DNA of 64,000 nt from Corynebacterium parakroppenstedtii (GTDB lineage: Bacteria > Actinomycetota > Actinomycetes > Mycobacteriales > Mycobacteriaceae): contig NZ_JAGSOA010000001.1 in the NCBI RefSeq assembly GCF_019754935.1, positions 1,302,001 to 1,366,000 on the forward strand. Reading direction: 5' to 3'. The position numbers were made by a program, and so were the translations under genes. Under the pieces are notes generated by a model. The model was not told the DNA's origin, did not search any database, and saw nothing but the letters and a program-made list of their open reading frames with translations. How positions within the stretch are numbered: position 1 is the stretch's first letter; each line of letters starts with the position of its first letter. Below are positions 44,064-51,347 of this stretch, in pieces.

Positions 44064-44153
44064 CGCAGGTCCCGGCGCGAATAGACGCTGGCCTCAGTGC
44101 GAATAGCCGCAGGTCCCGGCGCGAATAACCGGGATCGGGCGTCAGTGCGGCTA
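44064..44153. repeat. Two copies of a 44-base tandem repeat between dprE2 and the decarboxylase gene
   Basis: The 20-mer CGCAGGTCCCGGCGCGAATA occurs at 44064-44083 and 44108-44127. The second halves of the units are related too: CTCAGTGCGAATAG against GTCAGTGCGGCTAC. The second copy reaches the stop region of the convergent gene at 44151. Confidence 0.75.
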
Positions 44154-45806
44154 CTTTGAGTTGGCGTCGTTAATGGCCTTCCCGATTTTCTTCAGCAACT
44201 TCGGGTAGTCCTTCGGCGCGGTGCACACCTCAATGAGCACCAGCCGATCCTGATTCTCCTGCGCCGTCTCAAAGACGTCATTAAGTTCTGCGCGCGTGGT
44301 GGCCTTCAGCGTCACCACTTTATCGTCGGTGCCGCCGAGGGCCTGCGGAATCATCCGCCAATCCCACGCCGTGATGTCGTTGTAGTCGGCGTCCTCGCCG
44401 TGAATCGAGCGTTCCACAGCGTAGCCGTCGTTGTTCACCACAATGACGACCCCGTTGACTCCTTCCCGCATCCAGGTGCCTAGCTCCTGGACGGTCAGCT
44501 GCGCAGAACCGTCGCCGATAACGAGCACTGGGCGTCGCCCCGGGCAGGCGAGACCGGCGCCCATTGCAGCAGGGAGCGTATATCCGATGGACCCCCACAA
44601 CGGCTGGCCAATGAAGGTCGTGTCCGCCGGGAAACGCATCTTCGCCAGGCCGAAGAAACTGGTCCCCTGATCAGCAACAACGATGTTTCCCTCAGTCAGC
44701 ACCCCAGCTAACGTCGGCCATACATCGTCTTGTACCAAGGGCTCATCAGCACCCGCAACCCAGTGGTGCGGCTCCGGTTCTGGAACTGCCCCCGGGGTAC
44801 GGTCCGCGAAGGACGGAGCAAGCTCAGCAAGTGCGTCCAACGCATCAGCAATGTTCAGCGGAGCAAAGGTTTTATCGCCCACCTTCGCGTAATTAGTGGC
44901 GATATCCACACAGCGTGCCGGGTCGATCTTCTGGCTGAAGCTGGCCGTCGTCGTATCGGTAAAGCGAACACCGGCCATAACCAGGCGATCAGCCCCCTCC
45001 ACAGCTTTGCGAACATCAGGCTCGGAGGCTGCGCCCGCATACACGCCCAAGAAGAACGGGTCTTCCTCATTAACCAGCGTTTTGCCCCACATCAAGGTGG
45101 CATGAGGAATACCGGCGCTGAGCAGCCGGTTCAGGTTCTCCGTCGCCCCCATCCGGTGAACCAGGAGATCCGCCAACACCGTCACGTCGCGCCCCTCCAA
45201 GAATTCAGAGGCAGCCGCGCGGAACTCCGCCAGAGCACGGTTGGAGGTGTAGGACCGGGCACCGCCCAAAGGAGACGATGGCGGCTCAACCTCGACGCGG
45301 GCGACGTCGGTAGGCACCACAATGTATCCGGGCCGCCGATGTGTCTGCACCGCGCGGAGAACGCGATCCACCTCATCGACCGCATCGGCCGGGGTCAGAT
45401 CAGCGACGGCACACGTCACTTCGCTAGCCATGCGTCGGAAATGGGAAAAGTCACCATCACCAAGGCTGTGGTGCAACAACCGTCGGGACGCCTGCGCATC
45501 CTTCGACGGGGCGCCGACAATGTGCACCACCGGAACGTTCTCCGAAAAAGACCCAGCGATCGCGTTGATAGCCGAGAGCTCGCCCACCCCGAATGTGGTG
45601 ACCAGGGCACCGATGCCATTCATGCGTGCGTAGCCATCGGCCACGTAGCCCGCGTTCAGCTCATTGGCGTTGCCGACCCAATGCAGCGCATCATGCCCCG
45701 TAATGTGATCCAGGAATTCCAGGTTGAAATCACCCGGAACCCCAAAAACATCCTTAATGTGCAGTTCAGCTAAGCGATCTGCAATGTAATCAGCAACCGT
45801 ATACAT
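44151..45806 (-). CDS. ThDP-dependent 2-oxoacid decarboxylase (pyruvate/indolepyruvate decarboxylase family)
   Basis: 551 residues of the PDC family. The catalytic Glu49 is in NANELNAGYVADGYAR, the family His pair is in LLHHSLGDGDF (112-113), and the ThDP/Mg motif runs from GDGSAQLTVQELG to VNNDGYAVE. It converts a 2-oxoacid such as pyruvate, indolepyruvate or branched-chain oxoacids to an aldehyde and CO2 in the cytoplasm; the substrate cannot be read from sequence. AAGGAG lies six bases before the ATG at 45806. The frame extends to 45935 but crosses a palindrome-rich promoter region. No alcohol dehydrogenase is adjacent. Confidence 0.9.
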   Translation of the reverse strand: MYTVADYIADRLAELHIKDVFGVPGDFNLEFLDHITGHDALHWVGNANELNAGYVADGYARMNGIGALVTTFGVGELSAINAIAGSFSENVPVVHIVGAPSKDAQASRRLLHHSLGDGDFSHFRRMASEVTCAVADLTPADAVDEVDRVLRAVQTHRRPGYIVVPTDVARVEVEPPSSPLGGARSYTSNRALAEFRAAASEFLEGRDVTVLADLLVHRMGATENLNRLLSAGIPHATLMWGKTLVNEEDPFFLGVYAGAASEPDVRKAVEGADRLVMAGVRFTDTTTASFSQKIDPARCVDIATNYAKVGDKTFAPLNIADALDALAELAPSFADRTPGAVPEPEPHHWVAGADEPLVQDDVWPTLAGVLTEGNIVVADQGTSFFGLAKMRFPADTTFIGQPLWGSIGYTLPAAMGAGLACPGRRPVLVIGDGSAQLTVQELGTWMREGVNGVVIVVNNDGYAVERSIHGEDADYNDITAWDWRMIPQALGGTDDKVVTLKATTRAELNDVFETAQENQDRLVLIEVCTAPKDYPKLLKKIGKAINDANSK

Positions 45807-45886
45807 AGTTCTCCTTCGCAAGGCTCGGTGGAGCCTGCATCGTATGGCGAGGGGTTCATCACGTGTGCTCGACGTGGCAGGTTGGC

Positions 45887-45900
45887 CACGTGTACACGTG
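45887..45900. promoter_or_regulatory. Palindrome CACGTGTACACGTG upstream of the decarboxylase gene
   Basis: A perfect 14-bp palindrome 81 bases before the decarboxylase start, with another CACGTG at 45860-45865 and GACGTC-like steps nearby. This looks like an operator region for the decarboxylase gene. Confidence 0.5.
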
Positions 45901-45993
45901 ACGACGTCGATGTCGCTGGGTTCGCGACACCCCACCCATACTGTCAGGAAAACGTATTAAACAGGTTGCGGGGAGGTAAAAAATGTCGATGAA

Positions 45994-46815
45994 TCATTTG
46001 CCCTGAGTAGTATTCGACCCCCCGGTGTCACCGGAATCGAGCTCACCCTGCCGCGTATCTCCCGCGTCTAAGGAACGGTTACCAGCCTGTCCACCATGTA
46101 TCTGGGCCCTAATCTCTTCCAACCGAGCCGAAGCCTTGATATCACGACCAGCGGTTTCAATCTCCGCCATGCGGGTATCCACCGAACTCTCCGTGAGCTC
46201 CTGCTTACCAAGAGCATCCGCGTAGCGACGCTCGATCTTGTCGCGTACCGAATCCAAGCTAGGAACAGAATCATCCGTGGTACTCAGCGCGTTCATTGAC
46301 TCAGCAGCTTTTGCGGACTCTTCTTGCATCTTCGTCTGGTTAACCTGCGCCCGTAGCTGATCGATCTGCCCCAACTGCTCCTTCAGATGGGCCTCCGACT
46401 TCTTCACCTGGGCCTTAGCCTGCTCCGCGGCCTGAGCATTACTGTGGTGAAGCTGCTTTGTCTCCTCAATCTGCTGTTCGACGCTGACCAGTTGCGATGC
46501 CACCACCTCAGCTGTGCTGTTCCACTCGCTCGCCTGCTGGGCATCCCCCTCCTGCGACGCTTTATCCGCAAGCTGCACTGCTTTCTGAGCCTGAGACTGA
46601 AGGTTTTCTTGATCCTTAATCAGCCGGTTGAGCTTCATCTCAAGCTGCCGCTGATTTCCCAAGACAGACGACGCTTGCTCCACAACAGCCTGGTGCTGTT
46701 TCTTCGCCGCCTCTGTGGCCTGCCGGATCTGCACCATGGGGTCTGCTTTTTCATCGATGGTGCTATCAAATTTAGCCATCGCGTATTTCCACCCTTTTGA
46801 AAAGGGGTTAGCCAT
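45994..46815 (-). CDS. pspA: PspA/IM30-family membrane stress protein
   Basis: 273 residues, almost entirely helical coiled coil, rich in Gln, Ala, Glu and Lys, with an amphipathic N-terminus (ANPFSKGWKYAMAKFDSTID) of the type that binds stressed membranes. The family forms oligomeric scaffolds that protect the cytoplasmic membrane; in actinobacteria it works with envelope-stress regulators. A Gly/Asp-rich tail ends the protein. AAGGAG lies seven bases before the ATG at 46815. It is monocistronic as far as I can see. Confidence 0.87.
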   Translation of the reverse strand: MANPFSKGWKYAMAKFDSTIDEKADPMVQIRQATEAAKKQHQAVVEQASSVLGNQRQLEMKLNRLIKDQENLQSQAQKAVQLADKASQEGDAQQASEWNSTAEVVASQLVSVEQQIEETKQLHHSNAQAAEQAKAQVKKSEAHLKEQLGQIDQLRAQVNQTKMQEESAKAAESMNALSTTDDSVPSLDSVRDKIERRYADALGKQELTESSVDTRMAEIETAGRDIKASARLEEIRAQIHGGQAGNRSLDAGDTRQGELDSGDTGGSNTTQGK

Positions 46816-47084
46816 CACAATCTCCTTAGCGTCTGTCAGCATCGGTCGACCCTACTGTGCGGTTCACGCGCGCTCTGCAGTTCAGGCGTACAGTGCACTA
46901 TGGACAACATTGATCGCAATCGTAAACAATCCTGAAGCACGTGTCCGTGTCAGATGGCGAGTCCACCACACAATCCATACCGACATTACCCATCGAGCCC
47001 AAAACACAGTGAGTTTTAGGCGATATAGCGTCGGCAGGACCGGCATCTCCCCCACAGCCGTGCCAAGGAAGGAATGGAGTACTC

Positions 47085-47183
47085 ATGGACGTTCTGAACA
47101 GCATCCTCGCACTTGCCGAGCACCTTCTGGCAATCTCCGGCAACCCCGGACCCGTCATTCCCGACGGCACCACCATCAAGTAG
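47085..47183 (+). CDS. 32-residue amphipathic peptide, possibly porin-like
   Basis: The frame codes for MDVLNSILALAEHLLAIS followed by GNPGPVIPDGTTIK. Its first 18 residues form an amphipathic helix, and a Pro/Gly-rich end follows. AAGGAAGGA lies about nine bases before the ATG, and a strong hairpin follows at 47252-47287, so it has the layout of a small independent gene. Corynebacterial PorA/PorH-type porins are also tiny, unsignalled, amphipathic peptides, but I see no direct sequence match. It could instead be a leader or a chance frame. Confidence 0.45.
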   Translation: MDVLNSILALAEHLLAISGNPGPVIPDGTTIK

Positions 47184-47251
47184 GTAACGACGTCGCGAGT
47201 CTGCTCTCGCTGACAAGTCTGCGACTACGAGTAGCTCTGTGACGTGCGAAT

Positions 47252-47287
47252 ACGCGCCCCACCGATACACCGACGGTTGGGGCGCGT
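47252..47287 (+). terminator. Hairpin after the 32-residue ORF
   Basis: Perfect 9-bp arms ACGCGCCCC / GGGGCGCGT with extra A-T and CC-GG pairing inside. No T tract follows, so termination may be weak. It can serve both the small ORF and the convergent trxA transcript. Confidence 0.55.
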
Positions 47288-47356
47288 CGTGCTATGTGCA
47301 TGATATGTAGCCGGTTGTACATTTACGTCGCTACTCCCCCGATAGCGTCGATGAGG

Positions 47357-47731
47357 CTACTCCCCCGATTCTTTAGCTTCCTGCTCCGCAATCTGCTTCC
47401 GAACCTCATCCATGTCCAGGTTCTTAGTCTGCTCAATGACGTCCTTAACCTGACCAGCAGAATGGACGCCCGCATGACGGTAAACCAAAACGTTGTCCCT
47501 AAACACCATGAGCGTCGGGATGGACTGGATACCCAGCGAACCCGCGATCTCCTGGTTGGATTCCGTATCTACCTTGCCAAAAGTCACATCAGGGAACTGC
47601 TCAGAGACTTCCTCGAAAATCGGTCCGAACATGCGACAGGGGCCACACCATTCAGCCCAAAAGTCCAGCGCAACAACACCATGAGAGACGGTATCGGTGA
47701 AATTATCCTTCGTCACAGTAACTGTAGCCAT
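47357..47731 (-). CDS. trxA: Thioredoxin
   Basis: 124-residue cytoplasmic disulfide reductase with the active site WCGPC (Cys29, Cys32) and the cis-Pro segment SIPTLMVF. It is about 15 residues longer than E. coli thioredoxin, because of a helical, acidic C-terminal extension (DEVRKQIAEQEAKESGE). GAAAGGA precedes the ATG. No thioredoxin reductase gene is adjacent. Two copies of an 11-base direct repeat lie upstream at 47769-47793. Confidence 0.94.
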   Translation of the reverse strand: MATVTVTKDNFTDTVSHGVVALDFWAEWCGPCRMFGPIFEEVSEQFPDVTFGKVDTESNQEIAGSLGIQSIPTLMVFRDNVLVYRHAGVHSAGQVKDVIEQTKNLDMDEVRKQIAEQEAKESGE

Positions 47732-47768
47732 AAATTCCTTTCACTAAGTTTAAAAAGACGGCGCTCCT

Positions 47769-47793
47769 GGCCACTTTAACTAGGCCACTTTAA
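47769..47793. repeat. Direct repeat upstream of trxA
   Basis: GGCCACTTTAA occurs at 47769-47779 and 47783-47793, 14 bases apart and 38 bases upstream of the trxA start. It may be a tandem protein-binding site. Confidence 0.45.
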
Positions 47794-47957
47794 GGGGCCG
47801 ACGCACACGGTCATCACGCCGTCTACCTGCACTATATGAAGCAGAGACCTTTAGGCGGCCCATCATAGACCAGACAGTCTACAACTGCAGCGGGGATGGG
47901 TGCCTTCACATGCGAACGTGGATATTGCGGATACAGAAATGACGAAACCGAGGACAC

Positions 47958-48869
47958 CTATTCATTCAGTTCTAAGTAGATGCTCTCCAATGACCTACTT
48001 TCCTTAGTGAGGCCTTCAATCTTGACACCATGCCGAACCGCTACTTCCGCGATCGTCGCTGTGTCTAATCCACTAATAGAAAGTGTATGCCCAGACACAC
48101 CATCAATATGACCACCATTGGTGACCATGGCACGTTGAGCAGACTCAGTATCCCCTCGGACTGTTAAAAGAACGCTATTCGTCGTTCGCAGCTGGTCAAG
48201 TGGCTTTTGAACTATCGTTCGCCCATTTTTAATCATGACCACATAGTCAGAAAAGTGCTGTACCTCATTCAGTAAATGCGATGAAATCAAGGCTGTTCCG
48301 CCGGAACTAATATATTCCTTCAACTTATTCTGGAAGGCGATCGAGCCATCTGCGTCCACCCCATTATGCGGTTCGTCCAAAATCACGATCTCAGGATCGT
48401 TAAGAAATGCCACCGCGAGGCAGACACGTTGCCTCATACCCAGCGACACTTTCGCAAGCTTACGGTTACGAGCATGAGCGAGACCGTATTCGTCGAGAAT
48501 GTCGGTGGCTTTCTTCTTAGTATCTGAAATGCCCTTCAATAGCATTTGACTGCGAAGGAAGGTAAGTATCGACACCCGTGTATCTATCCATTCGGGATCA
48601 AGAAGATAGCCAATCGATGCCCGGCAGTGATCAATCCCGACGACGTGCTCAGAAGAGTCAGGACGTCCTAGATCGATCGTGACCTTGCCAGAATCGGCAT
48701 GGGTCAGCCCCGCAATAATCTTCATTATCGTCGATTTACCCGACCCATTTGGCCCCAATAACCCCGTGACCTTGCCCCTCGGCACATCGAACGTCATATT
48801 CTCCAAAACCGGGACCCGTTTACCAAACGACTTATTAATCCGGTCAACCGAAATTGCCGACGAACTCAT
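47958..48869 (-). CDS. ABC transporter ATP-binding protein
   Basis: 303 residues with Walker A GPNGSGKST, signature VSLGMRQRV, Walker B VILDEPHNGVD and a SSHLLNE H-loop. The C-terminal 80 residues are the short extra domain typical of ATPases of the bacitracin/lantibiotic and CcmA-like exporter groups. It pairs with the permease at 48866, overlapping it by four bases. The substrate is unknown; peptide, antibiotic or lipid export is likely from the family. Confidence 0.88.
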   Translation of the reverse strand: MSSSAISVDRINKSFGKRVPVLENMTFDVPRGKVTGLLGPNGSGKSTIMKIIAGLTHADSGKVTIDLGRPDSSEHVVGIDHCRASIGYLLDPEWIDTRVSILTFLRSQMLLKGISDTKKKATDILDEYGLAHARNRKLAKVSLGMRQRVCLAVAFLNDPEIVILDEPHNGVDADGSIAFQNKLKEYISSGGTALISSHLLNEVQHFSDYVVMIKNGRTIVQKPLDQLRTTNSVLLTVRGDTESAQRAMVTNGGHIDGVSGHTLSISGLDTATIAEVAVRHGVKIEGLTKESRSLESIYLELNE

Positions 48870-49633
48870 GCCTCATACCTCCACAAACGTGCTGCACCAC
48901 ATGCGACGGCCACGACACACCACAACCCGACTTCAAGCAGACCCCTCGCCGAGGCCGCATTAGCTTGCGTCAGTTTATCCACGGCGAACGGGAGACTGTG
49001 ATTGAGCAATAGTTCACCCTGGTCGTGGCCCATCGCCATCAAAACTGCGCCTGCCATCGGGAGAATCAGCATGATAATAACGATCACGGAGAATCCCAGG
49101 GTTACATTTCGAGCCAGATGAGAGATCCCACCAGTGATCACTCCAATGGCCACCACGCACACCGCCCATGACAGCCCACGGATACATTCCCTAGAGACAG
49201 AATCAGTGGTGACGTTAAAACTGGTTACAACAGATAAGGCTATTAAAAGTAAGCCAAAAAATAAGATAAACACTAGCCAAAAAGCCAGGGAAATAATAGC
49301 GCAAGTAAGCAGGCTAGCGACATAAGTGCGAGAACGGAAGGGAATGGAAAGAAGGGTGTAGTTTACTGATCCCTTCGTGTAATTACCAGCAATATACAGG
49401 GATAATATGAAGGCAACGAAGAAAAAAGCTAGCTCCGAGACATTAGCTAAGCCCCCCGTAAAGCCGATCGGCTTGTTGTTATGTCGCGACACCCCTACGG
49501 CTAAGCCGACCGTGGGGATGGCCATCACAACCAGCGAGACTTTCAGCGAAGTGGTGTGTATGAACGTCGTCAATTCGGACTTAATGCCATTGAGTACTAA
49601 GCCGGTTTTACTATATGACTCACTCGGTCTCAT
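48866..49633 (-). CDS. ABC transporter permease
   Basis: 255 residues with six predicted membrane helices and no signal sequence, the layout of ABC-2-like permeases of the antibiotic/peptide exporter type. It overlaps the ATPase gene by four bases and the small membrane protein gene by 14, so the three form one coupled operon. GC content is lower than in neighbouring core genes, which could mean acquisition, but that is a visual impression only. Confidence 0.8.
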   Translation of the reverse strand: MRPSESYSKTGLVLNGIKSELTTFIHTTSLKVSLVVMAIPTVGLAVGVSRHNNKPIGFTGGLANVSELAFFFVAFILSLYIAGNYTKGSVNYTLLSIPFRSRTYVASLLTCAIISLAFWLVFILFFGLLLIALSVVTSFNVTTDSVSRECIRGLSWAVCVVAIGVITGGISHLARNVTLGFSVIVIIMLILPMAGAVLMAMGHDQGELLLNHSLPFAVDKLTQANAASARGLLEVGLWCVVAVACGAARLWRYEA

Positions 49634-49886
49634 GTGCCGCCTCTTTCTCCACCCGTTTTTTCTTTTCTATTCCCTGACCCCAAACACCCATTAAACCAAA
49701 AAAGCCAGCGAGCGGCATAATAAAGTCCCTAAAGCCATGCAAGCCAACCGTAAACACAATGAAGACGACTACAGCTACATAAGGAACGAGGATAAAAAGC
49801 CCCGTCCAGTTGGGAAGATACCGGGGTAATAAATACTGGAGTGCGATGCACGCTACCGCTATGGCGGTGAATATAAGGCCGCCCAC
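49620..49886 (-). CDS. Small membrane protein, first gene of the ABC exporter operon
   Basis: 88 residues with three hydrophobic segments and a charged tail (GIEKKKRVEKEAAHETE). Its stop overlaps the permease start. In exporter operons of this type such small proteins may be a third subunit or the immunity partner of a peptide. I recognise no family. Confidence 0.6.
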   Translation of the reverse strand: MGGLIFTAIAVACIALQYLLPRYLPNWTGLFILVPYVAVVVFIVFTVGLHGFRDFIMPLAGFFGLMGVWGQGIEKKKRVEKEAAHETE

Positions 49887-50262
49887 TTATTTCTCCCCTC
49901 TGCCCTCTGAGTTTCCCGTCGTGGTGCGCTGCGTGGCGTATTTAGCATGGCTCAATAGGGTACCGTTACCTTAACATGAGGGAGCGTCTCTGAGCTCGTC
50001 AGATTAACTGAAAAAGCTACCCCAAGCCCACTACAAGGCCTATGCGACGAACGAGCACCCCTAAATACCCCTAAACATGTGCAATATAGAAATTGTCACT
50101 AGTGCAAACTAACAACAATAACTAAAGTTTCGTTCCACACGGGGCTATTTCGCGCCCCACGCTATAGCCTATGGAGCACACACCCGCCTGTGAGGCACCA
50201 GCTAGCACTGGCCAACCATCAGTGGCCATCAACCCGACAGTACCCCACAAGGAGATACCCCA
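49887..50262. other. Intergenic region between the exporter operon and the HMA-like gene
   Basis: No gene seen. A GGGGC / GCCCC stem-loop lies near 50140-50156, and a short inverted repeat TGGCC / GGCCA near 50210-50225. The region presumably holds the divergent promoters of the exporter operon and of the gene at 50263. Confidence 0.45.
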
Positions 50263-50463
50263 ATGATGAAGAACTACACCATCACCGGCATGAGCTCCAA
50301 CGAAGGAGCCGCCACCATCAAAAACGCGGTATCTCAGGCACGAGGAGTACAAAACGTCACCATCTACAACGACGGACATATGACCGTCGAAGGTGAAGAC
50401 TTCGGCGACGCCGACATCAACGAGGCCGTCACTGAAGCTGGATACGCCCTCGAGCCCAAGTAG
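50263..50463 (+). CDS. HMA-fold protein without the CXXC metal site
   Basis: 66 residues that follow the heavy-metal-associated fold: YTITGMSSNEGAATIKNAV at the usual site, then VQNVTIY, the MTVEG strand and an INEAVTEAGYAL ending. In metallochaperones the loop reads GMTCxxC; here it is GMSSNEG, so both cysteines are missing and Cu(I) binding by the classical site is excluded. A ribosome site (AAGGAG) lies eight bases upstream. It could be a decoy, a dimerisation partner for CopZ/CopA or a protein with a new ligand. Confidence 0.75.
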   Translation: MMKNYTITGMSSNEGAATIKNAVSQARGVQNVTIYNDGHMTVEGEDFGDADINEAVTEAGYALEPK

Positions 50464-50540
50464 GCCTCGGCTTCTCCGCGTGGCGTCGTCGATAGCGAAG
50501 CGGTCGTGTAAAGGGCCCGGCGCGACTTACGCGATGCGCC

Positions 50541-50879
50541 TTACCCGGCGATGACCAGCCCAAGCCACGCCGCGAAAACCGCCACCCCCAGCGTCGATAA
50601 TGCATATATAGCGCCACGGCGAGCGCTACCTTGAGTGACAGCCTCGACAGACGCCGTGGAGAACGTGGTGTATCCGCCCATCATCCCGGTCCCCAGGAAG
50701 CCCAACAGCGCTCCCCCGGACAGCCCGGCCACACAGAGGCCGAGGACAAACGAACCGGTCACGTTAATCACAAACGTGGCCCACGGGAATTCCGCCGGCC
50801 ACCGCTCGCGGATCCACGCATCCACCGCGTACCGCAGGCACGCACCAAGTCCACCGCCAAGCGCCACAAGCACCATCAT
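50541..50879 (-). CDS. crcB: Fluoride channel CrcB/Fluc, subunit 2
   Basis: 112-residue Fluc channel with four helices, which works as a dual-topology dimer (here likely a heterodimer with the neighbour). It shows the conserved GGGLGACLRYAVD, NVTGSFVLG and GGYTTFSTASVEA segments, the latter with the Phe-box and Ser/Thr that line the fluoride path. It exports fluoride passively. Its start overlaps the upstream crcB stop by four bases. Confidence 0.92.
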   Translation of the reverse strand: MMVLVALGGGLGACLRYAVDAWIRERWPAEFPWATFVINVTGSFVLGLCVAGLSGGALLGFLGTGMMGGYTTFSTASVEAVTQGSARRGAIYALSTLGVAVFAAWLGLVIAG

Positions 50880-51340
50880 CGTTGCGCCACCTCACTACGG
50901 CCGACGCGTTCCCACCACGCCCCGGCAAACGCCGCGATCGCGCCGCAGATAACGCTGAATAACGCGTAGTACACCGCGAAACTCATGCCCATCAGGGACC
51001 CCGTTCCCTGCACACCGGCAGCACCTACCCCGGGGAACCACCGCGCAATGTCCACGGCAAGCGTCGAATAGGTGGTTAAACCGCCACAGAAACCGGTCCC
51101 CAGCAGTAATTTCGCGTTCACTCGGCCCAGGCGGGCGAACCGGGCGCCCAAGAAGCCGAGCAGAGCTGCCCCCACCACGTTCACCGCGAACACCCACCAC
51201 ATTGTGGGCACCACGGCGCTCACCACGGGGCTCGAGGTCAGCACATCACGCACCAACGTCCCCACGGCGCCACCAACAAAAACCAGCGCAGCCGACCTGG
51301 CAAAGTGCTTCGGCACCACAGGCCTTCTCACACGAGACAC
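50876..51340 (-). CDS. crcB: Fluoride channel CrcB/Fluc, subunit 1
   Basis: 154 residues with four helices. FVGGAVGTLVRDVL, NVVGAALLGFLGARF and GFCGGLTTYSTLAVD are the Fluc segments. The N-terminal 15 residues are basic and extra. Antiparallel heterodimer with the second subunit is expected, as in other actinobacteria with paired crcB genes. It follows the antiporter gene by seven bases. Confidence 0.92.
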   Translation of the reverse strand: MSRVRRPVVPKHFARSAALVFVGGAVGTLVRDVLTSSPVVSAVVPTMWWVFAVNVVGAALLGFLGARFARLGRVNAKLLLGTGFCGGLTTYSTLAVDIARWFPGVGAAGVQGTGSLMGMSFAVYYALFSVICGAIAAFAGAWWERVGRSEVAQR

Positions 51341-51347
51341 GACACGC

